Below, piece by piece: positions 40,301 through 49,190 of a stretch of DNA of 64,000 nucleotides. Below the pieces are notes generated by a model. The model saw only the letters and a list, made by a program, of their open reading frames with translations. It was not told where the DNA came from and made no database searches. Origin of the DNA: Myxococcota bacterium (GTDB lineage: Bacteria; Myxococcota_A; UBA9160; SMWR01); contig JBCCEW010000003.1 of assembly GCA_039030075.1 (NCBI GenBank), positions 1 to 64,000 of the forward strand, read 5' to 3'. Each line of letters starts with the position of its first letter. The first letter of the stretch is position 1. The position numbers and the translations under genes were made by a program.

Positions 40301-42882
40301 TCGGGAGCCGCGCCCACCAGCTCGAAGGAGACCGGCTGCCCGGGTTCGGCGTAGCCCGCTTCGCGCTGCCGCAGCCCGAGGTAGTAGGGATAGGGATGAA
40401 CGGGAATGCGCGTATGGGCGGCGACTCCGCGGCCGCCGCTCTCCCGCACGCGCGCCGTGACGACGGCCACGAGGGAGGACGGCACTTCGAGCCCATCCGG
40501 AACGGCCACCTCGAAGCGCTGCTTCCCCTCTTCGTCCAGCGACCCCTCTCGGGCCAGTAGCTCGCGACGGGAGAACTTGCGGTCGTCGTTGCGGAAGGAG
40601 AAACCGGTGTGACCCGGCGGTACGAAGGGCGCCGCCTCGAGCGAGACGCGGCTCTCGACGGCCAGCCCCGAGGCCGGCGCGCCGAACAGGTAGTGGCTGG
40701 CCACCTGGTAGCGGAGCGCCGCTCCGGGCTGAGGCAGTGCTTCGCCCTCCGAGTCGATCTCGACCGCGATGCGATCGGGAACGAACTCCTCGACCTGGAA
40801 GCGGTAGCGGCCGACCACGTCCTCGCCGACGACGAGCTCGAGGCGATGCGCACCCGTGAAGCTCGTCTCTTCGAGGAACACGCTCCACTCGGCGGCGCCC
40901 TGCGCACCGAGCGCGAGGCGTTGAGTGCTGCGCTCCTGGCCCATCGGGTCCTTGTGGCGCAGGAGCAGGGGCATGTCGGGAGGCACGCGCAGCTCGGCGT
41001 CCCGCAACAGCGCGACGCCCCGGGCGGTCTCGCCCGGGCGGTAGAGATCGCGCTCGCCGTAGAGCAGGGCGTCGTAGCCGTGGGGCGCTTCGGAGGACCC
41101 GTGGACGTCGAGCCCGGATGTCTCGATGCGGGTGCGGTCGAGCGCGAGGAAGCTCCAGTCGTCGCCGCGTTCCACGAGCACGTAGGCCGGGCGGTGTTCT
41201 GCGAAGTGCTCCTCGAGCCCACGGAAGTGCAGCATCCCGCGCGGGTCGGTGCGGCCCGACGCGATCTCCTGGTTCTGATCGCTGACCACCCGCACCCGCG
41301 CCCCGCGAATCGGCGCCAGATCGTCGAAGGACGACGCCCAGACCAGCAGATCGCCGGTGCCGCGCTTCGCCACCAGACCGAGGTCGGTGATCAGGACCCA
41401 GCGCTGCTCCAGGTGATAGCTGCCCTCGCGGCGCAGACCCACGCGGTAGAAGCCGGGCTCACCGTCCTCGAGCCAGTCATCGATACGCAGCTCGGTCGTC
41501 TGCGTCTGATTGCGCGGACCTTCGATGCTGAGCTTCTTCTCGACGATCCGATCGCCGAAGACGCGGTCGACACCTCCGTAGCCGCGGTTCCGGTACACCT
41601 GATAGCCGCGCTGCTGCACCAGGTAGAGCACGTTGTTGCGGTAGACCCGGTCGATGCTGACCGTCACCTGATCGAGGTTCATGGTCTCGATGCCCAGGCT
41701 GCGACGACCGCGGGCCGACAGGAACATCCCCTCGCCGTGGAAGCGGGCGGAGGCCGGGAGATCGGGAAGTCGCACCTCCTCTTCGTGCTTCCCGCGCAGC
41801 ACCGCACCGTCGCGAGAACGCAACCCCTGGAGCAAGGCGACGCGATAGCGCTCGCCGGGCTCGAAGGCGCCGACGAGGTTCAACTGGTTGCGTTCGGCGG
41901 TTGCGCGAAATTCCACCGCCGGCTCGACTTCGAGGTGATCGCGCGCGAGTTCGAGATCGACCGCCGAGCTGAGCTCGATCTCGATGCGGCTCTCCGACTC
42001 GCCAGGCCGACTGCGGATGCCACGCACCGCGAGTACGCCCCGCGACCCGAGCGGCAGGGTCCGGCTCCACTCGGCGCCGAGTTCGACGTTGCCCTCGGCC
42101 GGGGTGAGCGAGGGTCCGACGGCCAGCACCAGCTCGCGAGAGGCGGCCCCCTTCTCGACCGGCGCGCTGCGCCAGCCGATGATGCGCGACGCGTACGAGA
42201 GTTCGAGCTCGATCGGGACGTCTTCCCCGGAGCCCTCGGGATCCCGCAGCACGAGCAACGGCGCGAGCTCGCGCGGTTCGACGTCGTAGTTGAAGCGCAG
42301 CTCCCCGCGCAGGCGGACGCGGTGGGCGGCGTCGGGGACGGGCTCTTCGTGGGAGAGCGCGCGCTCCACCTGGAAGGCGTCGGTCTCGACTTCGACGCGT
42401 GGATCACCGAGCAGTGCGCGTTCGGGGCCCAGCAGTGCGTCGGTCAGGAGCTCGATCTCGTAGCGCGTCGCCGGTGCCAGGCGGTGGGTCGGCGTGAAGC
42501 GCAGCACGTTCGCCGCGTTCCAGGACCAGATGCCGCCGGTGTGGGGAGTCAATCGGACGGGGGGCGGCGCCAACACCTCGCCTAGCTGGTCGTCGCCGAG
42601 GGGCCGGTCGAACACCAGATCGAGGTGACGCCGGTGCTCGCGGTCGACGAGCACGTCGACCCAGGTGACGGGTTCGCGATCGAGCAGGGCTTCCGCGGGA
42701 GGCGGCCCCGCCTTGGGGTTGCGGTTGCGCTCGCCGATCCAGAGCACCGCAAAGAGCAACGCCAGGCCCGCGAACACCACGAGGCCCCAGGTCTTCGCGC
42801 TTTCCGCCGGTCCACCCTCCGGCTCGGCGCCAGCGGCGCCGGGAGTCCGTTCCGGATCTTGATTCGAAGTGTCGTCCGCCAA
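37396..42882 (-). CDS. yfhM: Bacterial alpha-2-macroglobulin (YfhM type)
   Basis: 1828 residues, TTG start (no better start nearby). An N-terminal membrane helix at 31-49 replaces the lipobox of the E. coli protein, so it looks signal-anchored. Repeated MG-type beta domains follow, then the bait region, and a thioester domain with the intact motif YGCLEQT, C1376 to Q1379. The C terminus has the macroglobulin complement-like beta domain. Such proteins trap proteases that breach the outer membrane, and PbpC is thought to repair damage to the wall at the same site. It is larger than E. coli YfhM (1653 residues). Confidence 0.94.
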   Translation of the reverse strand: MADDTSNQDPERTPGAAGAEPEGGPAESAKTWGLVVFAGLALLFAVLWIGERNRNPKAGPPPAEALLDREPVTWVDVLVDREHRRHLDLVFDRPLGDDQLGEVLAPPPVRLTPHTGGIWSWNAANVLRFTPTHRLAPATRYEIELLTDALLGPERALLGDPRVEVETDAFQVERALSHEEPVPDAAHRVRLRGELRFNYDVEPRELAPLLVLRDPEGSGEDVPIELELSYASRIIGWRSAPVEKGAASRELVLAVGPSLTPAEGNVELGAEWSRTLPLGSRGVLAVRGIRSRPGESESRIEIELSSAVDLELARDHLEVEPAVEFRATAERNQLNLVGAFEPGERYRVALLQGLRSRDGAVLRGKHEEEVRLPDLPASARFHGEGMFLSARGRRSLGIETMNLDQVTVSIDRVYRNNVLYLVQQRGYQVYRNRGYGGVDRVFGDRIVEKKLSIEGPRNQTQTTELRIDDWLEDGEPGFYRVGLRREGSYHLEQRWVLITDLGLVAKRGTGDLLVWASSFDDLAPIRGARVRVVSDQNQEIASGRTDPRGMLHFRGLEEHFAEHRPAYVLVERGDDWSFLALDRTRIETSGLDVHGSSEAPHGYDALLYGERDLYRPGETARGVALLRDAELRVPPDMPLLLRHKDPMGQERSTQRLALGAQGAAEWSVFLEETSFTGAHRLELVVGEDVVGRYRFQVEEFVPDRIAVEIDSEGEALPQPGAALRYQVASHYLFGAPASGLAVESRVSLEAAPFVPPGHTGFSFRNDDRKFSRRELLAREGSLDEEGKQRFEVAVPDGLEVPSSLVAVVTARVRESGGRGVAAHTRIPVHPYPYYLGLRQREAGYAEPGQPVSFELVGAAPDGSEVDTGTLQVEFLRDEWQTVLRRTASGSYRYESVLEAHVFGRQTLPGGRTRHSFEVTPPEYGRYRVVVTDPKTGASSRLTFYASGWGFAPWAVENPGRVELDLERDDLRPGESAVVQVRAPFPGKLLVTVERNGVLHKEVRQLEGNTARLELPVRADWRPNVYVTATLVRGADQLEPGSAARAFGAVPLSVDRERHRMPVALELPNELRPSAPLEFAVTAAPRSWVTVAAVDEGVLQLVGQESPDPFGHFYRRRALSVSSHDVFSFLLPDLDLEGEADAGGGSGGAGRTQFLRTEGIRRVKPVAFWSGPLQTDASGRAQVRFELPEFQGALRVMAVAYRDADFGAATELTRVRQPLMLTPTPPRFLSFGERVEVPVTVRNDTGKDAEVQVRFEVEGPVTFEGEALQTLAIADGSETTVRFPLDSGEAEGEVVLRVFAEAGDEEARVERSFGLRPDLPNRTLETVGAVTQSGVLLRSIDDGLRKDGRTRSLWIGPHPAVQLYGRLGDLLRYPYGCLEQTVSRAFPLVGLGEWAEAMEPGLFEDRDPALWVEAAVRRIASMQLARGGFSLWPRGREAHPWASVYAAHFLVEAERAGHTSAQTALPGALAYAKREAVAKPRYSAPELERVVYALYVLARAGDPDRATMDFLRERHADALTATSRVLLGAAYAASGDPSVLPELATALDDTETVRRQTGGNFASTTRNRSLFLLGLLDAAPEDPRIPKLASQLGRDALDERWNTQESALALIALGQLFREAGSAVYQGSVFVGGKQIGQFDQDTRVFEWLPEGDIEILIDGGDARTRAYYVLRHRGTPTDAAFQTESRGLEIERSWLDRNGVAITDNTVSQGELVVAKLRLRSVRGRIENLVVQQLLPAGFEVENPRLQSSETLPWVANQKQLSSQYLDARDDRILLFTRIGRGDWREAYLLLRAVNPGRFRLPPVQVEAMYAPGLRAVGPRGEFVIQAR

Positions 42883-42981
42883 GCCTGCCCCCCCAACCTT
42901 CCGAGAGCGCGATTCTAACCAGGTGACGCCTGCGGGTGTCCGTGATCCGCCTCACTCCGGACGCAACCGATCCCAGCTGCA

Positions 42982-44319
42982 CTAGGGCGCGGGCGACTCC
43001 TCTGCGTGTACTTCCAGCCGGCGGTCCTGGGCTGCCCGAATGCGTGCGCGTTCACGCGCGAGAATGTTGTCGTAGGTCTCCGAGTCGTCGAAGACCAACT
43101 CGAAGGGCAACGCCGCTTCGCGCCCACCGCTCATCCGCGCGCGCACTTCCAACGCGTTGATCCCGGGCACGACGGGGACATGGGCGACGAAGCGCCCCTC
43201 ACGTGTCACCTCGGCTTCGATGCGCCCGCGGCCGTCGGGAAGTTCGACCCAGACCGATTCCGCGACCGGCAACTCCAGCACCGAGGCGTAGGCCGATCCG
43301 TAGGAACGCGGCGCGATCCGCCGGAAGCTGCCGCGTACCCGATCGAGCGAACGACGGGCGAGGGCCGGGTCGTCGGCGGCGAAACCGCCCAGCGCAAACC
43401 AATGGAGTTCCGCTTCGGCTTCGGCAATCCGCTCGGCGGCCTTCAGCCAAGGGTGGTCGGGGGAGGGCTCGGCGTTGTCGTCGAGCTGGTCCCCGTCGAT
43501 CCCCAACACCAGTACGCGCCGGGCGTCGTCGCGGCCAGCCTCGAACTCGACGAGCGCCGCGTCGATGGCTTCGGGCAGGCTCGGCGGCGCGATCACCGCC
43601 GCGTCGCGGAGCCGGTAGAGCGCCCTGTCGATCGCCGCCGCGTCCGCGCTGAGCCCCAACTCCTGGCGAAAGCTCGCGAACTCTCCGGGGCCGGGCGGGA
43701 CGTTCGGGTAGGAGAGGACGGCGATGCGCAGCGCCCCGAGCCGCGGCCGGACCCGGTGCAGGAAGGCGCGGCCCGCCGCGACCTGAGCCGCCACGGCCTC
43801 GGCCGGCGCCGAACGATCGATCAGCCAGACCACTTCGTAGCGGGTGCCCTCGCGCGCATCGACGGCGACCGTGCCCTCCAGCGTGATCTCGGGTGTGGGC
43901 GCCCGCACCGGCACCCCCTCCTCGGGCGAGGTCACGCTGATCGCCGAGGCGCGCCCTTCGGAAGGAATCGGCACCACGGCGCAGTGGGAGGTGACGGACG
44001 GGTTGAACACGTCGAGGGGACGCCAGGGCCCCGGCAGCTGGCCCAGGCGGGCGGAGCATCTCCAGCGCAGCTCGTTCAGGAGCCCGCCGGCCTCTTCGAC
44101 CTGGCAGCTCGGGATGCGCACCAGCGGGTGCTCCGGGTGGGGCTTCCAGAGCTCTTCGACCCGATCGAACACCTGGATATCGATCTGGGGATCGGGGCAG
44201 GCGGCGCCCTCGTAGTAGACGTGGATGCGGTCCGAGGGCGCGGCGTCCTCGGCCAGCAGCGCCCAGGGAAGGAGCACCAGCGCCACGCCAAGGGCGAGCT
44301 GGAAAAGGAGCGGGGGCAT
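42982..44319 (-). CDS. Secreted von Willebrand A-like protein
   Basis: 445 residues from the ATG at 44319 (GGAGCGGGGGC upstream), signal peptide FQLALGVALVLLPWALLAEDA. The core between about 165 and 350 reads like a von Willebrand factor A domain (YEVVWLIDRSAPAEAV, then LRIAVLSYPN and ARRVLVLGIDGDQLDD). The MIDAS motif is changed from DxSxS to DRSAP, so canonical metal binding is doubtful. A beta domain (VWVELPDGRGRIEAEVTREG) follows, then a charged helical tail. It begins about 80 bases after gpsA. Function unknown; extracytoplasmic binding inferred. Confidence 0.75.
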   Translation of the reverse strand: MPPLLFQLALGVALVLLPWALLAEDAAPSDRIHVYYEGAACPDPQIDIQVFDRVEELWKPHPEHPLVRIPSCQVEEAGGLLNELRWRCSARLGQLPGPWRPLDVFNPSVTSHCAVVPIPSEGRASAISVTSPEEGVPVRAPTPEITLEGTVAVDAREGTRYEVVWLIDRSAPAEAVAAQVAAGRAFLHRVRPRLGALRIAVLSYPNVPPGPGEFASFRQELGLSADAAAIDRALYRLRDAAVIAPPSLPEAIDAALVEFEAGRDDARRVLVLGIDGDQLDDNAEPSPDHPWLKAAERIAEAEAELHWFALGGFAADDPALARRSLDRVRGSFRRIAPRSYGSAYASVLELPVAESVWVELPDGRGRIEAEVTREGRFVAHVPVVPGINALEVRARMSGGREAALPFELVFDDSETYDNILARERARIRAAQDRRLEVHAEESPAP

Positions 44320-44398
44320 GGCGTGCGAGGATATCGCTCCGTTCCTGGGCCGGCGTGCATCGCGAACGGGCGCCCCAGGCCGAGCCCGGAGGAGAGGG

Positions 44399-45400
44399 CT
44401 AACCGTCGTCCGTTTCGGCGCCGGGCATGCGTCGGGTGAGGCCGCGGTAGGCCTGCTCGGCGGTGTGGCCGTCATGGACGACGCCCTTCACCTCGCTGGC
44501 GATCGGCAGCTCGACGTGGTGTCGGTCGGCGAGTTCGAGGACCACCTTCGAGGTCTTCACGCCCTCGGCCACCATGTGCATCTCTTCGATGATCTCGTCG
44601 ATGGTGCGACCGCGGCCGAGCTGCTCGCCGACGTGGCGGTTGCGGCTCTGGGGGCTGACGCAGGTGGCGATCAGGTCGCCCATGCCCGCGAGGCCGGCAA
44701 AGGTCCCGGCCTGACCGCCCATCGCGACGCCGAGCCGGGTCAGCTCGGCGAGGCCGCGGGTGATCACCGCGGCGCGGGTGTTGTCGCCGACGCCGAGTCC
44801 GTCGCCCATGCCCGTCGCGATCGCGATCACGTTCTTGAGCGCACCGCCGAGTTCGCAACCCACCACGTCCTGGTTGGTGTAGACGCGGAAGAGCCCGGAG
44901 TGGAACACCCGCTGGATCTGCCGGGCGACGCGCGCGTCGTCGATCGCGATCACACTCGCCGCCGCGAAGCCGGACATGATCTCGCGTGCGAGATTCGGCC
45001 CGGTGAGCACGCCCGCCAGATGGTCCGGCACCTCCTGCTGGATCACCTCGGTCATGCGCAGGTGGCTGTCCTGCTCGAGACCCTTTGCGAGGCTCACGAT
45101 CGGGACCCAGGGGCGCAGGAACTTCTTCACTTCGGCCAGGGTGCTGCGCACGCTCTGGGACGGAACCCCCATCACGAGGACGTCCGCGTCGCGCACCGCC
45201 TCTTCGATCGAATCGGTCGCGCGCAGGGTGCGGGGCAACTCGGCGTCGGGGAGGTAGCGGGCGTTGGTGTGGGCTTCGTTGATCTCCTGCACCACTTCGG
45301 GGCGGCGCGCCCACAAGGTGGTGGGCGCGTTGTGGGACGCCAGCGTCGCCACGGTCGTGCCCCACGATCCCCCTCCCAGCACCGCGACCCGCAGCTGCAC
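44399..45400 (-). CDS. gpsA: Glycerol-3-phosphate dehydrogenase [NAD(P)+]
   Basis: 333 residues from the GTG at 45400, two bases after the acyltransferase stop. Rossmann motif GGGSWGTT at 9-16, the ELGGALKNVIAIATG block with the catalytic Lys, and FAGLAGMGDLIATC followed by SRNRHVGEQLGRG are all intact. It reduces dihydroxyacetone phosphate to sn-glycerol 3-phosphate, the backbone of phospholipids, in the cytoplasm. Together with the upstream acyltransferase fusion it forms a phospholipid-synthesis pair. Confidence 0.97.
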   Translation of the reverse strand: MQLRVAVLGGGSWGTTVATLASHNAPTTLWARRPEVVQEINEAHTNARYLPDAELPRTLRATDSIEEAVRDADVLVMGVPSQSVRSTLAEVKKFLRPWVPIVSLAKGLEQDSHLRMTEVIQQEVPDHLAGVLTGPNLAREIMSGFAAASVIAIDDARVARQIQRVFHSGLFRVYTNQDVVGCELGGALKNVIAIATGMGDGLGVGDNTRAAVITRGLAELTRLGVAMGGQAGTFAGLAGMGDLIATCVSPQSRNRHVGEQLGRGRTIDEIIEEMHMVAEGVKTSKVVLELADRHHVELPIASEVKGVVHDGHTAEQAYRGLTRRMPGAETDDG

Positions 45401-45402
45401 GC

Positions 45403-46827
45403 CTAGCCCTCCAAGACTTCCAGGTATTGATCGCGGACCGCCGCGATCTCCTCGTCGAGGTTCTCGACGGTCCAGCCGCTGGTATCGACCGGCGGCAGCA
45501 CGACGGCCTCGACGGTCGCGGGGTGGATCACCAGGGCGTTCTTCGGGAGCGCGTCGAGCACGTTGCGGAACACGACGGGCACGATCGGCACACCGGCCTG
45601 CATGGCCAGGTGGAAGGCGCCTTTCTTGAAAGCTCCGAGGTGCGGCGTCGGCTGACGGGTTCCCTCGGGCGCGATCGCGATCGAACGCCCTTGTTTCAGC
45701 GCTTCGAGTGCCGGCTCCATCGCGTCGATCGCCTTGCGCGTGTTCGAACGGTCGACGAACACCACGCCGGCGGCCGAGAAGAGCGGGCCGAAGACCGGGT
45801 TGGACTTGATCTCCTGCTTCGCGATACCCGTGACGTCGCGGCGGATCATCTTCATCATGAGGGGCGCGTCGAGCCCACTCTGGTGGTTGAAGATGAACAC
45901 GGCCGGACGGTGGGACCAGAGATGCTCTTCGCCATCCACGCGCAGGTCCACGCCCGCCAACGCCGTGGAGAGATCCGCCCAGAGCGATCCGGTGGTGTTC
46001 ACCGCGTCGCGGTGGGAACGGTTCAGCAGCCCCACGCCCAGCCCGGTGAGCACCGACGGCACGAGGCTGGCGTAGGCGAGCGCGGTGCGGCCGATGGTCT
46101 CGAGATCGGGCGTGCCACGGCTGTGGAAGCGGCGCACGGGCCAACGGCGTTCCTTCGCGATCTGGGCAAGGGGACGATCGGGGTTGGTGGGACGCGGATG
46201 GCCGACGTTCTCGAGGAGCGGCAGGTCGTCGATGCTGTCCGTGTAGAAGAAGCTCGCGTCGAGATCGATGTCGTGGTCCTCGGCGAGCTGCTCCGCCGAC
46301 GTCAGCTTCCCGCGCCCGAAGCAGGTCGGGTGGATGACGCGGCCGGTGAGGGTGCCGTCTTCGACTTCGAGCCGGGTGCACAGCACGTGTTCCACGCCGA
46401 GGCTGCGCGCCACCGGGTCCACCTGATAGGGAGTGGCCGAGGACACGATCGCCACCGTGTGACCGCGCTCCTGATGCGCGCGGACGAGCGCACGCGACTC
46501 GGGGTAGATCTCGGTGGCGAGGTGCTTGTCGAAGACTTCCTGGCCGAGTTCATCCAGGGAGCTCTCTTCGAGGCCCCGATAGGCCGCGGTGTGGGCGGCG
46601 ACGAACCCCGAGAAGCCCGTGCGCCCCAGGGCGAAGGACAGCGTCCCGAGCAGGGATTGGGCGAGCTCTTGCGGGCCCGCGCGACCGCTGGTGATGCGCT
46701 CGCGCATGAAAGAGACGGCGGAGAAACCCGCGAGCAGCGTCCGGTCGACGTCGAAGAACGCGCCGACCTTCGGGCCGCTCGGACTCTCGCGAATCTCTTG
46801 GGTCAGCTTGTCGTAGAGCACGGACAC
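45403..46827 (-). CDS. HAD-IB phosphatase fused to lysophosphatidic acid acyltransferase
   Basis: 474 residues from the GTG at 46827. Residues 20-235 are a HAD subfamily IB hydrolase with DVDRT (26-30), the VSSATPYQ motif II and SFFYTDSIDDLPLLE motif IV. Residues 280-470 are a PlsC-type 1-acylglycerol-3-phosphate acyltransferase with the HQSGLD (HX4D, 315-320) and PEGTR (387-391) motifs. The fusion, known as a family in proteobacteria and actinobacteria, likely works in phospholipid or glycolipid assembly at the inner membrane. It is 2 bases upstream of gpsA. Confidence 0.92.
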   Translation of the reverse strand: MSVLYDKLTQEIRESPSGPKVGAFFDVDRTLLAGFSAVSFMRERITSGRAGPQELAQSLLGTLSFALGRTGFSGFVAAHTAAYRGLEESSLDELGQEVFDKHLATEIYPESRALVRAHQERGHTVAIVSSATPYQVDPVARSLGVEHVLCTRLEVEDGTLTGRVIHPTCFGRGKLTSAEQLAEDHDIDLDASFFYTDSIDDLPLLENVGHPRPTNPDRPLAQIAKERRWPVRRFHSRGTPDLETIGRTALAYASLVPSVLTGLGVGLLNRSHRDAVNTTGSLWADLSTALAGVDLRVDGEEHLWSHRPAVFIFNHQSGLDAPLMMKMIRRDVTGIAKQEIKSNPVFGPLFSAAGVVFVDRSNTRKAIDAMEPALEALKQGRSIAIAPEGTRQPTPHLGAFKKGAFHLAMQAGVPIVPVVFRNVLDALPKNALVIHPATVEAVVLPPVDTSGWTVENLDEEIAAVRDQYLEVLEG

Positions 46828-47009
46828 CTGGGGTGCCCCCCCGTGGGTCAGTGTACGACGGGCCCTCTGGGAATCCCACCCGAAGCAGCGCGGAAAGAGT
46901 GGGCCGTTCCCCTGCAAGTGGACTGGCGATCTCCGCGCAGGCCACATGCACCCCGTGCGCACCCGGCCTCGGCGCCCGTGATAGGCTGGCGCGCGTTGGA
47001 GGTATTGGC

Positions 47010-47669
47010 ATGCCTTCCCTCACGCCGGCCTCACAGCATCTGGTGCTCGTCGTGGGTCTCGCCGCTGTCTGGGCCGTGGCACCCGAGGCGCGCGCGCAGG
47101 CGCCGGGCTGTGACCCGGCCGACGTCTGCTGCTCCCAGTGCGACACGTCGGGCATCGCGACGTGCCCGAACGACATCCCCTTCGAAGCCTACGACGACCT
47201 CACCGACCAGCGGGCCGAGTGGTTGGGTGAGCTCGCGGCCGACGGGTGTGGGGACGACCTCTTCGGAACCCTGGGTCTCGTGGAAGGCACGTGCCTGGGA
47301 CTCAATCGCCGCTTCCTGCTGCAGCAGCGACTGAACCAGAGCGAGGGTCACTTCTTCGACGGCACCGGCGCCTTTCTCGGCAGCGGCATCGGCGGCGACT
47401 CGCTCCACCCAGTCTGTGGGCTCGAGACCTACTACCCGTCGCGCACCGTCTGCACGCCCGTGATCGACACGATCCACTGCGGCTACTTCTGGGAGACCTT
47501 TACCTCGGAGCCGCTGCAGAACGGCGGCACGGTCGGTGTGCCCGGGGCGACCGCCTCGTCGCCCACGCCGGTCCCGAGCCTGCACCCGCCGTTCGGTACG
47601 CGTCTCGCTGCGGGTGTGGTGTTGCTCGTGGGGAGCTGGGTGGCCCTGCGCCGCCGCGCACGCGACTAG
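47010..47669 (+). CDS. Secreted protein with sorting-signal-like C terminus
   Basis: 219 residues; ATG at 47010 with TTGGAGG upstream. Signal peptide (LVLVVGLAAVWAVAPEARA), then a Cys-rich domain (CDPADVCCSQCD near 39-50, CGDDLF, CGLETYY, CTPVIDTIHC) probably stabilised by disulfides. The C terminus is VPSLHPPFGTRLAAGVVLL followed by VGSWVALRRRARD: short polar motif, hydrophobic helix, basic tail, as in PEP-CTERM or IPTL-CTERM signals but without PEP. No known domain recognised. Its stop codon TAG lies in a CTAG shared with the convergent decarboxylase gene. Confidence 0.8.
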   Translation: MPSLTPASQHLVLVVGLAAVWAVAPEARAQAPGCDPADVCCSQCDTSGIATCPNDIPFEAYDDLTDQRAEWLGELAADGCGDDLFGTLGLVEGTCLGLNRRFLLQQRLNQSEGHFFDGTGAFLGSGIGGDSLHPVCGLETYYPSRTVCTPVIDTIHCGYFWETFTSEPLQNGGTVGVPGATASSPTPVPSLHPPFGTRLAAGVVLLVGSWVALRRRARD

Positions 47670-49111
47670 ACCCCAGGCGCGCGGTAGAGCTCGTTCAGGT
47701 ATTCGACGAGGAGTCGCTCGCGCAGTGGAACGGGCAGGGCGTTCAAGACCTCGTTGATCTCGGCCATGCGTCCCGGTAGTGCACTCCCGGTCACGCCCGC
47801 CATCGCGAGCATCCCGGCGAAGACATCTTCGGTGAGGTCCTCGGGGGCGAGGTTCCCGAAAGCCTCCTGGATCTTCGGAGCGAGCTCACCGCTCGGGAGC
47901 TGTTTCGCCGCGTCGGTGCTGACGCGGAGATCGTCGAGCATCGGCTTCACCCACTTCACGCTCTCGGGGTTGATCGAGAGGTGGATGTTCTCGGGCGAGT
48001 CGCGGAAGGAGAGCTGGGGCTGGACGTACCAGTTGCGCTCCTTCATCTCGTCGGCGATGTGGAAGACGCTCACGCCTTCGCCGGCGAAGGCCACCAGGTT
48101 CATGTCCGGCCGGCCGAGGATGCGCAGCTCGGGCATGGCGTCGACGGCGGTGACGATCTCATCGGTGGCCTGCTTCACCTTGCGGGTGATGTCGAGATAG
48201 CCGTCGTCACCGATGAAGTGCAGCGCGGCCCAGGCTCCGGCGATCGGTCCCGCCGACTTCGTGCTCTGCACCGTCGGGTTGATCACCGTGTAGCCGCTCC
48301 AGTTCGAGCAGGCGTACATCTGGTAGCGCCGCAGCGCCTTGTCGCGGTAGAGGATCGTCGAGGCGCCTTTGGCTGCGAAGGCGTACTTGTGGAGGTCCAT
48401 CGAGATCGAGGTGACGCCCGGCACGCGGAAGTCGAAGTCGGGTACGGGCGCGCCGAGCCGCTGGAAGTAGGGAAGCAGGAAGCCCCCCATGCAGCCGTCG
48501 ACGTGAAGCAGAAGGTCGTGCTCGAGCGCGATCGCACCGAGCTCGCGGATCGGGTCGACCACACCGTGGGCATAAGAGATCGCAGATCCGACGAGGAGCA
48601 CCGTGTTGTCGGTGATCGCGTCGCGCACCGCGTTCGGGTCGGCGCGGAAGGTCTCGGGATCGACGGGCACCAGCACCGGCTTCACGCCGAGGTAGTGCCC
48701 GGCCTTCTGGAACGACGCGTGCGCGGTCTCGGGCAGCACCATCTCGGGCACCCCGACCTCCGGGCGCTGTTCGCGGGCCCAGTCGCGCGCTGCCTTCACC
48801 GCGAGGATCAGGCTCTCGGTGCCGCCACTCGTGAAGCTGCCGACGGTTTCCGCGTCGCCCGAGAGATGGTGGGCGGCCATCGCGACCACCTCGTTCTCCA
48901 TCTGGAGCGCGCTCGGGAAGGCGGTCGGGTCGAGACCGTTCTCGGAGAGGTAGCTCGCGAAGGCGTCCTTGATGACGCCCTCGGCCTCGGGGCCTGGATC
49001 GTAGACGTAGGCCCAGGTGCGCCCTTCGCGCCACGGCGTGTCGTGCTCGCGGTAGCGCTCGAGCTGCGTGAAGACCTGGTCGCGGCTCCAACCCTGTTTC
49101 GGAATCTCCAC
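47666..49111 (-). CDS. PLP-dependent group II decarboxylase, sphingosine-1-phosphate-lyase type
   Basis: 481 residues, GTG start with AAGGAGG upstream. A fold-type I PLP enzyme: TSGGTESLILAVKAARDW (94-111) for phosphate binding, HVDGCMGG with D205, and SMDLHKYAFAAKG with the Schiff-base Lys K242 preceded by H241. The overall pattern matches sphingosine-1-phosphate lyases and related tyrosine/glutamate decarboxylase-like proteins. If the name holds, the product is a long-chain aldehyde plus phosphoethanolamine. The gene starts 113 bases from the divergent marR gene, whose operator lies between them. Confidence 0.85.
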   Translation of the reverse strand: MEIPKQGWSRDQVFTQLERYREHDTPWREGRTWAYVYDPGPEAEGVIKDAFASYLSENGLDPTAFPSALQMENEVVAMAAHHLSGDAETVGSFTSGGTESLILAVKAARDWAREQRPEVGVPEMVLPETAHASFQKAGHYLGVKPVLVPVDPETFRADPNAVRDAITDNTVLLVGSAISYAHGVVDPIRELGAIALEHDLLLHVDGCMGGFLLPYFQRLGAPVPDFDFRVPGVTSISMDLHKYAFAAKGASTILYRDKALRRYQMYACSNWSGYTVINPTVQSTKSAGPIAGAWAALHFIGDDGYLDITRKVKQATDEIVTAVDAMPELRILGRPDMNLVAFAGEGVSVFHIADEMKERNWYVQPQLSFRDSPENIHLSINPESVKWVKPMLDDLRVSTDAAKQLPSGELAPKIQEAFGNLAPEDLTEDVFAGMLAMAGVTGSALPGRMAEINEVLNALPVPLRERLLVEYLNELYRAPGV

Positions 49112-49190
49112 GGCCAGGCCTCCTTGGAACGCGCCGTGAACCCGGCGCGGGGGACGCCAGCCTACCGGAGACGGCCGCCTGCGCGGGGCC

